Positions 1 to 9,879 are shown, counted from the stretch's first letter. The stretch: DNA of 64,000 nt from Helicobacter suis HS1 (GCF_026000295.1 NZ_AP026769.1:1054001-1118000); one strand, 5' to 3'. The notes: generated by a model from the sequence alone, not told the origin. Numbers and translations are program-made.

Positions 1-978
1 CAATCTAGAAAAATCACTTATTTAATTATCTTTTTTATTCTTTTAGCTTTTTTGTTGATCGCCAAACCTTTTACGGTGATTCAATCCGGCGAAATTGGAA
101 TTAAGATCACAGCAGGTAAATACGATCCCATTCCCTTACAACCGGGCATTCACTTTTTTGTCCCCATTGTGCAAGATATTTTAGTGATTGACACACGCGT
201 ACGCACCATTAATTTTTCGCGTATAGAAGACATGGGCATTGTGGGCAAAAATCAGGGGATTTTTAGAAACGATGCGATCAATGTAATGGATTCTAGAGGG
301 CTCACCGTTTCTATTGAACTCACCGTGCAATACCGCTTAAATGCTAAAACCACTCCCCAAACTATTGCTACCTATGGGCTAAGCTGGGAACAAAAGATCA
401 TTAATCCAGTGGTGCGCGATGTGGTGCGATCGGTGGTGGGGCGCTATCCGGCTGAGGATTTGCCCATTAAACGCAATGAAATTGCCGCTTTGATCAATAC
501 AGACATTAATAAAGAAGTTTCTAAGTTGCCTAATTCTCCAGTAGAGTTAAGTTCGATTCAACTTAGAGAAATTGTACTACCCCAAAAAATTAAAGAACAA
601 ATTGAAAAGGTACAAATTGCGCGCCAAGAATCTGAGCGGGTTAAATATGAGGTAGAGCGCGCCAAACAAGAAGCCCAAAAACTTGCGGCTTTAGCAAAAG
701 GTGAGGCTGATGCTAACCGCATTAAAGCACAAGGGGTAGCTGATGCAATCGTAATTGAGGCTAAGGCTAAATCTGCGGCTAATTTAAGTATCGGGCAGAG
801 TCTTAATGATCGGCTCTTACAACTGCGCCAAATTGAGGTGCAAGGGCAATTTAACGAAGCGCTTAAGGCTAATAAAGATGCTCAGATTTTGCTAACCCCC
901 GGGGGGGCAGTGCCTAATATTTGGCTAGATACAAAAAGCAAGCAGAAAGCCTTAGCAGGGCATGGAAACCAACATTAA
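1..978 (+). CDS. SPFH/prohibitin-family membrane protein (5' end outside window)
   Basis: The frame is open from base 1, so the N-terminus lies before the window. The visible part begins with one hydrophobic segment (about residues 6-22 of the visible part), followed by an SPFH/band-7 domain with the run TVQYRL and a block GRYPAEDLP, then a charged Ala/Glu/Lys-rich coiled coil (VERAKQEAQKLAALAKGEAD). It ends with LTPGGAVPNIWLD. This matches the H. pylori HP0248-type prohibitin homologue almost word for word. Such proteins form membrane-anchored oligomeric scaffolds; the exact role in Helicobacter is unknown. A C5-G7 homopolymer junction lies in the codons for TPGGA near position 900. The DUF2393 gene follows after 6 bp, so the two are probably co-transcribed. 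Confidence 0.9.
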   Translation, partial: QSRKITYLIIFFILLAFLLIAKPFTVIQSGEIGIKITAGKYDPIPLQPGIHFFVPIVQDILVIDTRVRTINFSRIEDMGIVGKNQGIFRNDAINVMDSRGLTVSIELTVQYRLNAKTTPQTIATYGLSWEQKIINPVVRDVVRSVVGRYPAEDLPIKRNEIAALINTDINKEVSKLPNSPVELSSIQLREIVLPQKIKEQIEKVQIARQESERVKYEVERAKQEAQKLAALAKGEADANRIKAQGVADAIVIEAKAKSAANLSIGQSLNDRLLQLRQIEVQGQFNEALKANKDAQILLTPGGAVPNIWLDTKSKQKALAGHGNQH

Positions 979-984
979 GATTAC

Positions 985-1518
985 ATGCTCATCTCTACTC
1001 TTTTACAAACAGTTTTAGATCACCTAAAAATATTCTGGGAACAGGCTAGCCTTTTTGCTTTGGTGATCTTTGGGTTGCATTGTGCTTTTTTTCTTGGCTT
1101 TTTTATTCTAGGATTATATTTTAGGGGATTTACATCTACTCTATTCCATTTAATCGCTCTTCTCTTTTTATTCGCAACGCCCTTTGGAGTGCGCTATATT
1201 TTAGAACAACAGCTTTTTAAAATCCAAGCCACCGTACAACAAGCTTTTTCCTTTACTTATACGAGTGCTTTTGTTGCTAAGGTGCGGATTAAAAATGAGG
1301 GTTATTTGCCCATTCGCAAATGTTTTTTACGCCTAGATGTGTTGTTGCCCTCTACTAATAAATTCCAGAGTTTTTTACACCAGTGGATTTTTGCACATTC
1401 TTATGTCCAACCTTTCCAACTTTTTTTACCACCCCACAAAGAACAAAATCTGGTTATGAATATAGAACCCTATCCTTATAAACAAGCCTCTTTCAAACTT
1501 TCTAGTACCTGCCACTAA
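985..1518 (+). CDS. DUF2393-type membrane protein
   Basis: A 177-residue protein with two hydrophobic segments near the N-terminus (about residues 18-47 and 51-70), then a soluble region with beta-rich character (AKVRIKNEGYLPIRKCFLRLDV) that resembles the extracytoplasmic half of DUF2393 proteins, which are largely confined to Campylobacterota. It starts 6 bp after the SPFH gene, so it probably belongs to the same transcript. No catalytic motif is visible and I do not assign a function. The family call is from memory of this architecture, hence moderate confidence. Confidence 0.65.
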   Translation: MLISTLLQTVLDHLKIFWEQASLFALVIFGLHCAFFLGFFILGLYFRGFTSTLFHLIALLFLFATPFGVRYILEQQLFKIQATVQQAFSFTYTSAFVAKVRIKNEGYLPIRKCFLRLDVLLPSTNKFQSFLHQWIFAHSYVQPFQLFLPPHKEQNLVMNIEPYPYKQASFKLSSTCH

Positions 1519-1526
1519 TTGCTCCA

Positions 1527-1544
1527 TTAACTAAACTTAGTTAA
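1527..1544. promoter_or_regulatory. Perfect 8-bp dyad in the fldA promoter region
   Basis: TTAACTAA-AC-TTAGTTAA is a perfect inverted repeat with a 2-bp centre, 31 bp upstream of the fldA start. Its right arm merges with an AT-rich TTAAAATT stretch that could act as the -10 region. This is the layout of a dimeric-repressor operator; it could also be a chance palindrome in AT-rich DNA. Confidence 0.4.
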
Positions 1545-1575
1545 AATTGCCAAATCTACTTTTAAAGGATATGGC

Positions 1576-2067
1576 ATGGCAGTTGGTATTTTCTATGGCA
1601 CAGATAGCGGGAATGCAGAAACAGTGAGCAATAAAATTGCAACACATTTTAGTGGCGCAAAAGTCTTAGATGTGAGCAAGGCTAGCAAAAGCGATTTTGA
1701 TGGCTTTAGTTCTGTGATTTTGGTTGCGCCTACAGCAGGGGCTGGGGATTTACAAAGCGACTGGGAAGAATTTTTAGGAACACTAGATGCGTCTAATTTT
1801 GCTAATAAAACCATTGCTCTGGTAGGGCTAGGTGATCAAGATACTTACTCTGAAACCTTTGCTGAAGGCATTTTTCATATCTATGAAAAAGCTAAGGCTG
1901 GTAAAGTTGTGGGCTTTACTTCTACAGATGGGTATACCTTTGAGGGGTCTAAATCTGTAGAGGGTGGTAAATTTGTAGGGCTTGTGCTAGATGTGGATAA
2001 CCAAGATGAGTTAACAGATGGGCGCATTAGTGCTTGGGTTAATGAAATTAAGGGTCAGTTGAATTAG
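1576..2067 (+). CDS. fldA: Flavodoxin FldA
   Basis: A 163-residue flavodoxin, the normal length for the long-chain family. The FMN phosphate loop GTDSGNAE is at residues 9-16, followed by [10 protein letters not shown] and [15 protein letters not shown], the two FMN-isoalloxazine loops. The TAGAG loop, with small residues where most flavodoxins carry a tryptophan, is also found in H. pylori FldA. In Helicobacter this protein is the essential electron acceptor of pyruvate:flavodoxin oxidoreductase. The start has AAAGGA about 5 bp upstream. The gene stands alone between the DUF2393 gene and a lipoprotein gene, with the palindrome at 1527-1544 in its promoter. Confidence 0.96.
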   Translation: MAVGIFYGTDSGNAETVSNKIATHFSGAKVLDVSKASKSDFDGFSSVILVAPTAGAGDLQSDWEEFLGTLDASNFANKTIALVGLGDQDTYSETFAEGIFHIYEKAKAGKVVGFTSTDGYTFEGSKSVEGGKFVGLVLDVDNQDELTDGRISAWVNEIKGQLN

Positions 2068-2161
2068 CCTTTTTAAAAACTTGTGGGGAGGAGGGGTTTT
2101 TCTCAGGTTTGTTTATCATGAGTATGTGTAACAACCTTTTGATCTCATTATAAGGAAACCT

Positions 2162-2740
2162 ATGCAACCTAGACGGTGTTATTTACACCCTGAAATGATC
2201 TTCTTAGCCCTTCTAGGAGTTTTGGGCTTTTCTGCTTGTGGTTCTAATCCCCATAAAAAAGATGTTTTTTTGCAAAACATGCCAGCTTGGATGGTAGAAG
2301 ATCGTAGCATGTTTGTTACTCAAGGCATTGATAGCTCCCATGTCATTGACGGGCAAGTGGAGCGCTCAGAGGGAATAGCTAGAGAACGGGCGCGTTTCCG
2401 TGTAGCTGAGCATATCGCTAATAAGATTAAGGGAATTTATACAAAAGATCAAAATGCCGACCAAAAATCCTATGATAGCGAAGTCTTTTCAGAGATCACG
2501 CAGGCAATCGCTGCTAGTTTTGATAAATGGGTACAATTAGGGGAGTACATTAACCCTAATAACCAAGAGGTGTTTATGCTCATGCGAGTAGATGGCTATA
2601 GCCCCGGTGTTTTACAAGATAGACTTGAAAAAATAGAGTCTCTAAGTACACAAACCATTAAGGACATTATACAATCTGTAAAAACTATCTTTAAAGAGGC
2701 CATAGATTATGGTGATGTTAAGGTTCCACAAAGCATGTAA
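2162..2740 (+). CDS. LPP20-family outer-membrane lipoprotein
   Basis: A 192-residue lipoprotein precursor: a short basic start, a hydrophobic core, and a lipobox GFSAC with the lipidated cysteine near residue 26. The mature part contains PAWMVEDRS, then an alternating charged helix and a C-terminal VFMLMRVDGYS strand. This is the LPP20 fold pattern (DWV...AxxxA...VFVLVGLD in H. pylori Lpp20), here clearly diverged. The role is probably structural in the outer membrane. AAGGA lies 5 bp before the start. The gene has its own short upstream gap and is followed by an 85-bp gap before mscS. Confidence 0.7.
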   Translation: MQPRRCYLHPEMIFLALLGVLGFSACGSNPHKKDVFLQNMPAWMVEDRSMFVTQGIDSSHVIDGQVERSEGIARERARFRVAEHIANKIKGIYTKDQNADQKSYDSEVFSEITQAIAASFDKWVQLGEYINPNNQEVFMLMRVDGYSPGVLQDRLEKIESLSTQTIKDIIQSVKTIFKEAIDYGDVKVPQSM

Positions 2741-2825
2741 GCACTATCTAATGGGTGGTGTGCTTAGAGGTTTCACTTGGTAGGGCGCAGTTGGATTTGA
2801 TTCTATTTGCGCTTCATTACTTACA

Positions 2826-4481
2826 TTGAGTTATTCCTATGTTAGACTACCCCCCAGCCTATTAAACGAGGGTGTGTTGTACTTTTTAAAATCGTGGTAT
2901 GCGCGGCCTATTGTGTCTATGATTTTGCTTGTTTGGGGGTGGGCTGGGGCTGATAATTTGCAAATACAACACCTCAAAGAAGAATATAAGCGTATTGAGC
3001 ACCAGATTAATTCTAGCAATAGCATTTGGTTGAAAAAATTTAGTAATGCTGAAAGTTATGAGGAAATTTATGCGGAGATCCAAAGCGTCCAGCGCCAGCT
3101 CAAAACTCTTAACAGCAAGAAAGATAGCGATACGCTTAAAATTAATACACTAAAGCATGTTTTACAAGCCCTTAAACACCAAGAGGAATTACTCGAACGC
3201 TATAAGATGAATCCCTTTAAAGACCTTGTAGAAAAACCCAGTATCCCCAATATCCCCAGTATCACTAACCCTATTGCAATCGTGGAGGGGATTTCCTTTA
3301 TTAAAAAAATCAAAGCCCAGTATGCGACCATGAAGTCTCACCAAAAAAGTTTACAGGCTATTTTGGTCTTGATCAACCACGAATTAAATATCCTAACCCA
3401 ATTAGAATCCCAAAAAGAGGGTGAAGACGCTTCTAATAGAGAGAAACTTTCTAAGCAAATCTACCAAGAACAGATCAAAAAGATTGAATTACAAGGCGCA
3501 CAAAATCTTTTAAAAATTAGCATTGATGTTTTTGCTAAGGATATTGAAGAGGCAAGTTCTAATATTCTTTTAACGCGCTTTTGCATTCTGATAAAATCCA
3601 AAGTATTAAGATTGATAGCCACTATATTTATCTTAAGATTAATTTTAAGATTTATAAAACCGCGCGGCTAGGTTGGAAAGATTCCATGCAATTTCCTACA
3701 AATAAAGGCGATTAACTTTGTTAACGCTAATGTTGTGGTGTTGATTTTTTTATTTGCCTATCTTGAAAATGTTTCTTATTTAGTTACCGTGCTAGGTTTT
3801 GCTAGTGCCGGGCTAGCCATTGCCATGCGCGATTTATTCATGAGTCTTTTAGGGTGGTTTACAATTATTATAGACGGCAATATCCATGTAGGCGATCGAA
3901 TCAAAGTGTCTAAAGATGGAAACACCTATGTAGGAGATGTACTAGATATTTCTGCGCTTTACATTACAATCTTAGAGGAAGTAACCCTTACAAGTTCTAA
4001 GGAGAATAGTTACCGCGCGGGGCGGATTATTTTTATCCCCAATAATTATATTTTCACTAATCTACTTTCAAACTATAGCCATGCTGGCATGAAAACTGTG
4101 TGGGACGGGATTGATTTTTTTGTTACCTTTGATTCTAATTATAAAAAGGCTATGGAAATTGCCCTTAGCATTGCTAATGTCCATGCCAAGCAATATACCG
4201 AGATGACCTATAAACAAATGAGTAACATGCGTACGAGGTATTCTTTGCGCAACACCAGCGCTAACCCGCGCGTCTTCATGGCTTTAGAAAAGGACGGGGT
4301 TCATATCAGTATATGGTATCAAACAAATTCATACGCCACTTTAGTGCTCAAGTCTAAGATTTCAGCCGACATTTTAGATGCGCTCCTTAAAGAACCCGAT
4401 ATTTTTGTAGCCTACAACACAACCAAATTTATTAAAGAAGGTGGAGATGGTTTTGCTAATAAAGAGCATAGGATTTTATGA
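2826..4481 (+). pseudogene. mscS: MscS-family mechanosensitive channel, interrupted by copied DNA
   Basis: The gene reads as two pieces in the same frame. The first piece (to about 3567) has an export-type hydrophobic start (VSMILLVWGWAGAD) and a long Glu/Lys/Gln coiled coil. The second (from about 3705) has a transmembrane segment and the MscS pore/beta domain: LGFASAGLAIAMRDL, GDRIKVSKDG, IIFIPNNYIF. Between them 137 bp are an exact copy of the downstream ftsH-like gene (5834-5970) and bring a stop at 3669-3671, removing at least part of a membrane helix. The flanks keep phase across the copy (2826 and 3735 differ by a multiple of three), so DNA was replaced, not inserted. The position before mtaB and the ftsH-like gene matches H. 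pylori HP0284-HP0286. The start is uncertain: TTG 2826, GTG 2895 or ATG 2919 are all possible. Confidence 0.8.
3568..3704. repeat. 137-bp exact copy of ftsH-like gene segment 5834-5970
   Basis: Every base of 3568-3704 equals 5834-5970 (offset +2266, direct orientation), and the identity ends abruptly on both sides. The source is codons for the N-terminal periplasmic part of the FtsH-like protein; the target is the middle of mscS. There is no flanking inverted repeat or target-site duplication. Confidence 0.97.
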
Positions 4482-5737
4482 TGAAACAAAAAGTTTATTT
4501 TAAAACCTTTGGATGCCGCACTAATCTATTTGATACTCAAGTTATGCTAGCGCATTTAAAGGATTTTGAAACTACAAATCATGAGGAAGAGGCACAGATC
4601 ATTATTCTTAACTCTTGCACGGTTACTAATGATGCAGATTATAGCGCTAGAAGTTATGCTAAAAAAGCCACTCGTTTAGGTAAAAAGGTGTATTTTACCG
4701 GCTGCGGGGCAAATACACAGGGGCTACAACTCTTTCAAAACGGGCATGTTTTTGGAGTTTTTGGACACGATCATAAAGAAGAAATTAATGCCTTACTCCA
4801 AGAAAAACAGGGATTTTTTCATGAAGACAAACAAGAATGCTTAGATCAAATCCTTTTATCTAATTTTGTTGGTAAAACACGCGCATTTGTCAAAATTCAA
4901 GAGGGCTGTGATTTTCGCTGTAGTTATTGTATTATCCCAACTGTGAGGGGACAATCCAGAAGTTTGAATCAAGATCATGTTTTAAAACAAATTGAGATGT
5001 TATCCCAAGCAGGCGTATTAGAAGTGGTGCTTACAGGGACTAATGTAGGCAGTTATGGGCTTGATAGAGGCACTAATTTAGCCCATTTAATTCTTAAAAT
5101 TGCGGATTTAACCCCTATTAAACGGGTGCGTATTGGTAGTTTAGAGCCTAGCCAAATCAATACAGAATTTTTAGAACTTTTAGATCACCCCATTTTAGAG
5201 CGGCATTTACATATCGCACTCCAACACAGCCATGACAACATGTTAAGGCGCATGCGGCGGCGTAACCGCGTTGGTAGCGATATTAAGCTTTTAGAAAAGA
5301 TAGCTTCTAAAGGTTTTGCAATTGGTACAGATTTTATTGTAGGCCATCCTTATGAAGATGAATTAACTTGGCAAGAAGCGTTATTAAACTTTAAACAACT
5401 CCCCCTAACCCATATCCACCCCTTTATCTATAGCGTGCGTGATAATACCCCCTCTAGTAAAATGCCTTTAAATGCGCGCGTTCCGGGCAATATTGCTAAA
5501 ACTAGATTAGATCAAATCAAAACCCATGTCATCGCGCAAAATCTGGCTTTTAGGCAACAACTTAAAGCAAATAGAGAGGTTTTAGAGGTGATCGTGGAAA
5601 ATTTTAAAGCCCCTTATTATCGTGGTTATGATCAATATTTTAACCCGGTTAAAATCCTCTCTAAGCAAAATTTACAAGGGCTTGTATACTTAAATACCTA
5701 TGAAGTGAGGGCTGATGCCAACTATGCCACGCTCTAA
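4478..5737 (+). CDS. mtaB: tRNA methylthiotransferase, MtaB-like
   Basis: A 419-residue radical-SAM methylthiotransferase. The N-terminal UPF0004 domain supplies three cluster cysteines (FGCRTN, NSCTVT, TGCGA) and the radical-SAM motif CDFRCSYC lies near residue 144. These enzymes attach a methylthio group to modified adenosine 37 of tRNA; MtaB acts on t6A, MiaB on i6A. The N-terminal GCRTN rather than GCQMN, and the H. pylori HP0285 context, favour the MtaB branch. The start overlaps the mscS stop by four bases (ATGA) and the end overlaps the ftsH-like gene, so the genes are translationally coupled. Confidence 0.85.
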   Translation: MMKQKVYFKTFGCRTNLFDTQVMLAHLKDFETTNHEEEAQIIILNSCTVTNDADYSARSYAKKATRLGKKVYFTGCGANTQGLQLFQNGHVFGVFGHDHKEEINALLQEKQGFFHEDKQECLDQILLSNFVGKTRAFVKIQEGCDFRCSYCIIPTVRGQSRSLNQDHVLKQIEMLSQAGVLEVVLTGTNVGSYGLDRGTNLAHLILKIADLTPIKRVRIGSLEPSQINTEFLELLDHPILERHLHIALQHSHDNMLRRMRRRNRVGSDIKLLEKIASKGFAIGTDFIVGHPYEDELTWQEALLNFKQLPLTHIHPFIYSVRDNTPSSKMPLNARVPGNIAKTRLDQIKTHVIAQNLAFRQQLKANREVLEVIVENFKAPYYRGYDQYFNPVKILSKQNLQGLVYLNTYEVRADANYATL

Positions 5738-7373
5738 AAAAGCCTTGATTGGGGGGTTTGCCTTATTAGTAGGGGTAATTTTTATTGCCTTTTTATTGTT
5801 TAGAGAACCTACAGAGCTTGTGAGTATCCGCGATTTTAACGCGCTTTTGCATTCTGATAAAATCCAAAGTATTAAGATTGATAGCCACTATATTTATCTT
5901 AAGATTAATTTTAAGATTTATAAAACCGCGCGGCTAGGTTGGAAAGATTCCATGCAATTTCCTACAAATATCCCCATTGAAGTGTTACAAGAGAGCAAAA
6001 CAACAGAGCAATTATTAGATCTAGTCATTATTTTCTTCTTTCTGGTGCTTTTGGCTATTTTATTGCGTTTTGTGTGGAATAGAAAAACTTTACTACAACC
6101 CTCTTATGAAACCCCCAAGCTACAAAACACCCCCCTACCCTCTTTACACGCAACCTTGCCCAATGTAAGATTTGCAGATGTAGCCGGCACTAAGGAGGTT
6201 AAAGAGGAGCTGTATGAAATTGTGGATTATCTTAAAAATCCTAAAAAATACCAAGAGCTTAAGATCAAATTGCCTAAGGGTGTATTGTTAGTGGGCCCTC
6301 CGGGTGTGGGCAAAACCATGATTGCTAAGGCTTTAGCCTCTGAAGCCAAAGTGCCTTTTTTTTATCATAGTGGGAGCGCATTTGTACAAATTTATGTGGG
6401 TGTGGGGGCTAAGCGGGTGCGCGAATTGTTTGCTAAAGCCAAAGCCTTTAGCCCCTCCATTGTTTTTATTGATGAAATTGATGCAGTGGGTAAGGCTAGA
6501 GGAGCTCAGCGCAACGATGAAAGAGAAGCCACACTCAACCAACTTTTAACAGAAATGGATGGCTTTGAGGAAAGCGCGCAAGTGATTGTGATTGGCGCGA
6601 CTAATAAAATAGATGTGATTGATGAAGCGCTTTTAAGAAGTGGCCGTTTTGATCGGCGCATTTTTATCTCTCTACCCGATTTAGAGGAAAGAGTTCAGAT
6701 TTTACAATCTTATTTGAAAGATAAAAACCACACCCTAGATTGCATGGAGGTGGCTAAAATCTGTGTGGGCTTTAGCGGGGCGATGTTAGCCTCTTTAGTG
6801 AATGAAAGCGCGCTTAATGCATTAAGGCATAATACACAGGTTATTACCATGAGAGATATTTTAGAAGTAAAAGATAAGATCGCCTTTGGCAAAAAGAAAA
6901 ATGTCGCTCTAAGCGAACAAGAAAAAAATCTCTATGCACTTTATCAGAGTGCTAAGGCACTTAGTGCTTATTGGTTAGAGGTGGCGTTTGATAAAGTTTT
7001 ATTAGTAGGGGATTTTCTCATCGCTAGCGATCAAAGGATTTTGAGCAAAAGCGAGATGAATAATAATATCAAAGTCTATTTAAGTGGCATGATCATTTTA
7101 GAACTTTTCTTCCAAGAACACTACACTTTAGCCAAAGACGATCTTAAACATGCCCTTGAGATAGCCAAACGCATGTGTGAGGAATATGGCATGGGGGATA
7201 AGTTTATCGGGGATAGAGCGGATATGGAGGCTTTATTAAGCACGCTTTATAAAGAACAGCGAGATTTTCTCAGTAATTCTAGAATGCAGGTAGAGGCTAT
7301 GGCTAAGATTTTATTAGAAAAAGAAAAACTCTCCAAAACCCAAATGCAAGAAATTTTGCGTTCCTTTGTCTGA
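5715..7373 (+). CDS. FtsH-like AAA protein with lost protease zinc site
   Basis: A 552-residue membrane AAA protein with helices at about residues 9-27 and 95-115 around a small periplasmic region. The AAA module is intact: Walker A GPPGVGKT, Walker B VFIDEIDAVG, and the second-region-of-homology block ALLRSGRFDRR. The peptidase part is recognisable (DDLKHALEIAKRM, close to the family's NDLxxATxIAR), but where FtsH has HEAGH this protein reads YQSAK, so both histidine ligands and the catalytic glutamate are gone. It should bind and hydrolyse ATP but not cut peptides through zinc. It corresponds in place and length to H. pylori HP0286. ATG 5724 is an alternative start. It overlaps mtaB and touches bioV. 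Confidence 0.85.
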   Translation: MPTMPRSKKALIGGFALLVGVIFIAFLLFREPTELVSIRDFNALLHSDKIQSIKIDSHYIYLKINFKIYKTARLGWKDSMQFPTNIPIEVLQESKTTEQLLDLVIIFFFLVLLAILLRFVWNRKTLLQPSYETPKLQNTPLPSLHATLPNVRFADVAGTKEVKEELYEIVDYLKNPKKYQELKIKLPKGVLLVGPPGVGKTMIAKALASEAKVPFFYHSGSAFVQIYVGVGAKRVRELFAKAKAFSPSIVFIDEIDAVGKARGAQRNDEREATLNQLLTEMDGFEESAQVIVIGATNKIDVIDEALLRSGRFDRRIFISLPDLEERVQILQSYLKDKNHTLDCMEVAKICVGFSGAMLASLVNESALNALRHNTQVITMRDILEVKDKIAFGKKKNVALSEQEKNLYALYQSAKALSAYWLEVAFDKVLLVGDFLIASDQRILSKSEMNNNIKVYLSGMIILELFFQEHYTLAKDDLKHALEIAKRMCEEYGMGDKFIGDRADMEALLSTLYKEQRDFLSNSRMQVEAMAKILLEKEKLSKTQMQEILRSFV

Positions 7374-7924
7374 TGCATTATTTCAGTGGCTTTTGTTTTA
7401 GAGGGGAAAAATGGCTCTTTGATTGGATTTTAAAACCTTATAGGCTTTATAACATTGCTGGCTTTAGCTATGGGGCTATCAATGCCCTTGAGTTTGCCTA
7501 TAAACAGGTAAAACAAGGATTACGGGTACAAAAACTCTTTTTAATTTCGCCTTGCATGTTAGCCTTTAAACCTAAAGCCTTTAAGCGGTTACAAATCTTA
7601 AGCTATCAAAAAAATCCGTCTCTTTATGTGCGCTCTTTTTTAGAAAACATTGGTTGGAATAGCTTACTTAATCTTAACCCTAATTTAGCGCGCTTCACAC
7701 ATTTAGGCAGTTTGGAGGATTTAAAAATTCTCTTAGAATACAGCTACAGCGCGGAAAAATTAGCTTTCTTGTGCGATGAAGGCATCTTCATTAGTGTATT
7801 TTTAGGGTTAGAAGATAATTTGCTAGATGTTAAAGAAGCCCTGCATTGTTTTAAACCCTATGCAAGTGTGTGGCAGTTTAAGGGGGCTAATCATTTACTA
7901 CAAAAGTCGCCAATTGTTTACTAG
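7373..7924 (+). CDS. bioV: BioV, pimeloyl-ACP methyl ester esterase
   Basis: A 183-residue alpha/beta-hydrolase. The nucleophile elbow GFSYG (near residue 33), LFLISPCMLAFKPKAFKRL and the C-terminal GANHLLQKS histidine motif match the Helicobacter-specific BioV protein, which cleaves methyl-pimeloyl-ACP to make the biotin precursor pimeloyl-ACP. Asp of GLEDN is the likely acid of the triad. The start codon shares one base with the stop of the ftsH-like gene (TGATG), so it is the last gene of the mscS-mtaB-ftsH operon. Confidence 0.8.
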   Translation: MHYFSGFCFRGEKWLFDWILKPYRLYNIAGFSYGAINALEFAYKQVKQGLRVQKLFLISPCMLAFKPKAFKRLQILSYQKNPSLYVRSFLENIGWNSLLNLNPNLARFTHLGSLEDLKILLEYSYSAEKLAFLCDEGIFISVFLGLEDNLLDVKEALHCFKPYASVWQFKGANHLLQKSPIVY

Positions 7925-7939
7925 GCCACCTTATTTTTT

Positions 7940-7948
7940 TGCTACAAT
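7940..7948 (+). promoter_or_regulatory. Extended -10 promoter, TGCTACAAT
   Basis: TGCTACAAT is an extended -10 element, about 50 bp before the chemoreceptor start. The same nine bases occur before the fucosyltransferase gene (55330-55338), and TGTTACAAT before ksgA (60913-60921), fitting Helicobacter sigma-80 promoters, which lack a strong -35. Confidence 0.55.
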
Positions 7949-8000
7949 CTGCGTTTTTTGTACACAGGTCTTTATGAATTTTTCGTTTTAATGGATTTTC

Positions 8001-9878
8001 ATGACTTTTAAAAGCAAAATTATTCTTTCGCTGATAGTTCTTATCAGCTTATCTTCTATCGTGATTACCGCCGTTGCCACTTATCAAATACGCAAAGGGA
8101 TTATGCAACGCACCCAGCGATCTCTTTCTATGACGGCTCATATTCTTTCTAATTCTTTAGAGGAGTGGGATAATAATATCCGCACAACTTTAGAAAGAAC
8201 AGTCAAAACCTTTAACAATGTGGATTTAAGCGATGCGCCACGACTTAAAAAAATTCTAAGTTTTGTACAAGATGGCCTTAGATCAGCAGATGTACATGTG
8301 GCCTTTGAAAATGGGAGTATTATTAAACTTGTTGGAGAAGCGCCTGAAGGATATGATCCTAGAACTAGGGAGTGGTATCAATACACCAAAGAGCATAAAA
8401 GGCTTTTTGTTACCCAGCCTTATATGGAGCTTTTTACAAAAAAGATGGTGATCACCTATGCCCTACCAATTATCCAACATGGAGTTTTTAAAGGTGTTTT
8501 AGCCTCTGATATTTATCTAGCTGATGTGTTTCACTCTATCCGCAGGTCCTTTAAGCCTAACCAACGGATACACCTCATAGATCAAAATGGCACTATTTTA
8601 AGTTCCTCTGTTTATAAAGAAGGTTCAAAATACCATGCCAACGATTCGCAATTTTTACAACGCATTCTATCCACCAAATCTGGCTTTTTTGAACAGCAAG
8701 AGAAAGAAGGAGAAGTAAAATTTTATATCTATGATACGATTAAGGGTTTAAATTGGAAATTTATCACCACAGTCATTAAAAAAGATGCCCTTAAAGATCT
8801 ATCAAGTATCCAGTTTTCTATGCTCAGTACCGCATTTATTTTTTTAATCATCGCTTTGGCTGTCCTTTATAGTGTGATTCAAATCCTATTTAGACCCTTA
8901 GTTCAATTGCGTGATCTTATTGTTGAGCTTGCGTCCCAAGAGGGGGATTTAACCAAAAGATTAGCGGTTAAGGGAAAGGGCGAGATTGCAACTATCTCTG
9001 AAAATGTCAATAAACTTTTGGCTAAAATACAAGGGATTATCTCTAAAATTAAAGAAGTGAGTTCTGAGAACACTAAAATTGCTAACACCTTGCATGCTAG
9101 CTCTGTGAGTGTGCAAAAGCAAACCCAAGAGGAAAGTAAACTTATTGGGGTGGCTATGGAAAGTAGTAATAATATCATTAACACGATTCTAACTAGTGTT
9201 GCTAATGCAGATAACAACAATAAAAATCTATTACAAACCGATAACACCCTAGAGGAGATTCGATCTAAAATCCAAATCTTGAGTAAGGATTTAGCCAATA
9301 ACGCCCAACTCAGTGTAGAATTTTCTAATAACCTAGAAGAAACCTCTAAAAATACCGAGAATATCAAGACAGTTCTAACAATTATCTCTGATATTGCTGA
9401 TCAAACTAACTTACTTGCCCTCAATGCAGCAATTGAGGCCGCACGGGCGGGTGAACATGGGCGCGGGTTTGCGGTGGTGGCTGATGAAGTCAGAAAGTTA
9501 GCTGAAAAAACCCAAAAAAGTTTAACTGAAATCCATAGTACGATTAATGAAGTGGTGCAAAGTGTGGGCGATATTAGCCAAAATCTACACACCAACTCCC
9601 AAGAAATCCTTAAAACTTCTGAGCTTACGCATTCCTTACAAGAAATGGTAGATTCTAATGTAAAAAATATTCAAGCTGTGATTAGTGCCACAACTCAAGA
9701 TGTAGAGGAATTTAAAGGGGTGGCTAGTGCGGCTAAAGTGATTGTGAATGAAATTTCAGAGATTAATAAATTAGCTAGTTTGAGTTATGAGAATGTACAA
9801 GATGTAAGCAAGGCTAGCACTTCTTTAAATGAAATGGCTAAAATCTTTGATACAGAACTGGGTAAATTTAAGGTTTAA
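8001..9878 (+). CDS. Methyl-accepting chemotaxis receptor with dCache sensor
   Basis: A 625-residue transmembrane chemoreceptor. Helix 1 is at about residues 7-29; the periplasmic part has the Cache signature [10 protein letters not shown] and FVTQPYM...MVITYALPI; helix 2 is at about 272-295. A HAMP region follows, then the signalling hairpin with the conserved tip [20 protein letters not shown] and [18 protein letters not shown]. The C-terminus lacks a CheR/CheB tether pentapeptide, as usual in Helicobacter. It is of the TlpA/TlpC architecture; the ligand cannot be told from sequence. It appears to have its own promoter and the next gene follows directly. Confidence 0.92.
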   Translation: MTFKSKIILSLIVLISLSSIVITAVATYQIRKGIMQRTQRSLSMTAHILSNSLEEWDNNIRTTLERTVKTFNNVDLSDAPRLKKILSFVQDGLRSADVHVAFENGSIIKLVGEAPEGYDPRTREWYQYTKEHKRLFVTQPYMELFTKKMVITYALPIIQHGVFKGVLASDIYLADVFHSIRRSFKPNQRIHLIDQNGTILSSSVYKEGSKYHANDSQFLQRILSTKSGFFEQQEKEGEVKFYIYDTIKGLNWKFITTVIKKDALKDLSSIQFSMLSTAFIFLIIALAVLYSVIQILFRPLVQLRDLIVELASQEGDLTKRLAVKGKGEIATISENVNKLLAKIQGIISKIKEVSSENTKIANTLHASSVSVQKQTQEESKLIGVAMESSNNIINTILTSVANADNNNKNLLQTDNTLEEIRSKIQILSKDLANNAQLSVEFSNNLEETSKNTENIKTVLTIISDIADQTNLLALNAAIEAARAGEHGRGFAVVADEVRKLAEKTQKSLTEIHSTINEVVQSVGDISQNLHTNSQEILKTSELTHSLQEMVDSNVKNIQAVISATTQDVEEFKGVASAAKVIVNEISEINKLASLSYENVQDVSKASTSLNEMAKIFDTELGKFKV

Positions 9879-9879
9879 T

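Noticed and set aside
896-907. C5G7 run as a phase-variable switch in the SPFH gene
   Set aside because: The run codes for TPGGA, which is conserved in H. pylori, and is short; no second frame would make sense.
8903-9367. Long minus-strand frame opposite the chemoreceptor
   Set aside because: It is a shadow of the helical coding sequence; no ribosome site and no family resemblance.
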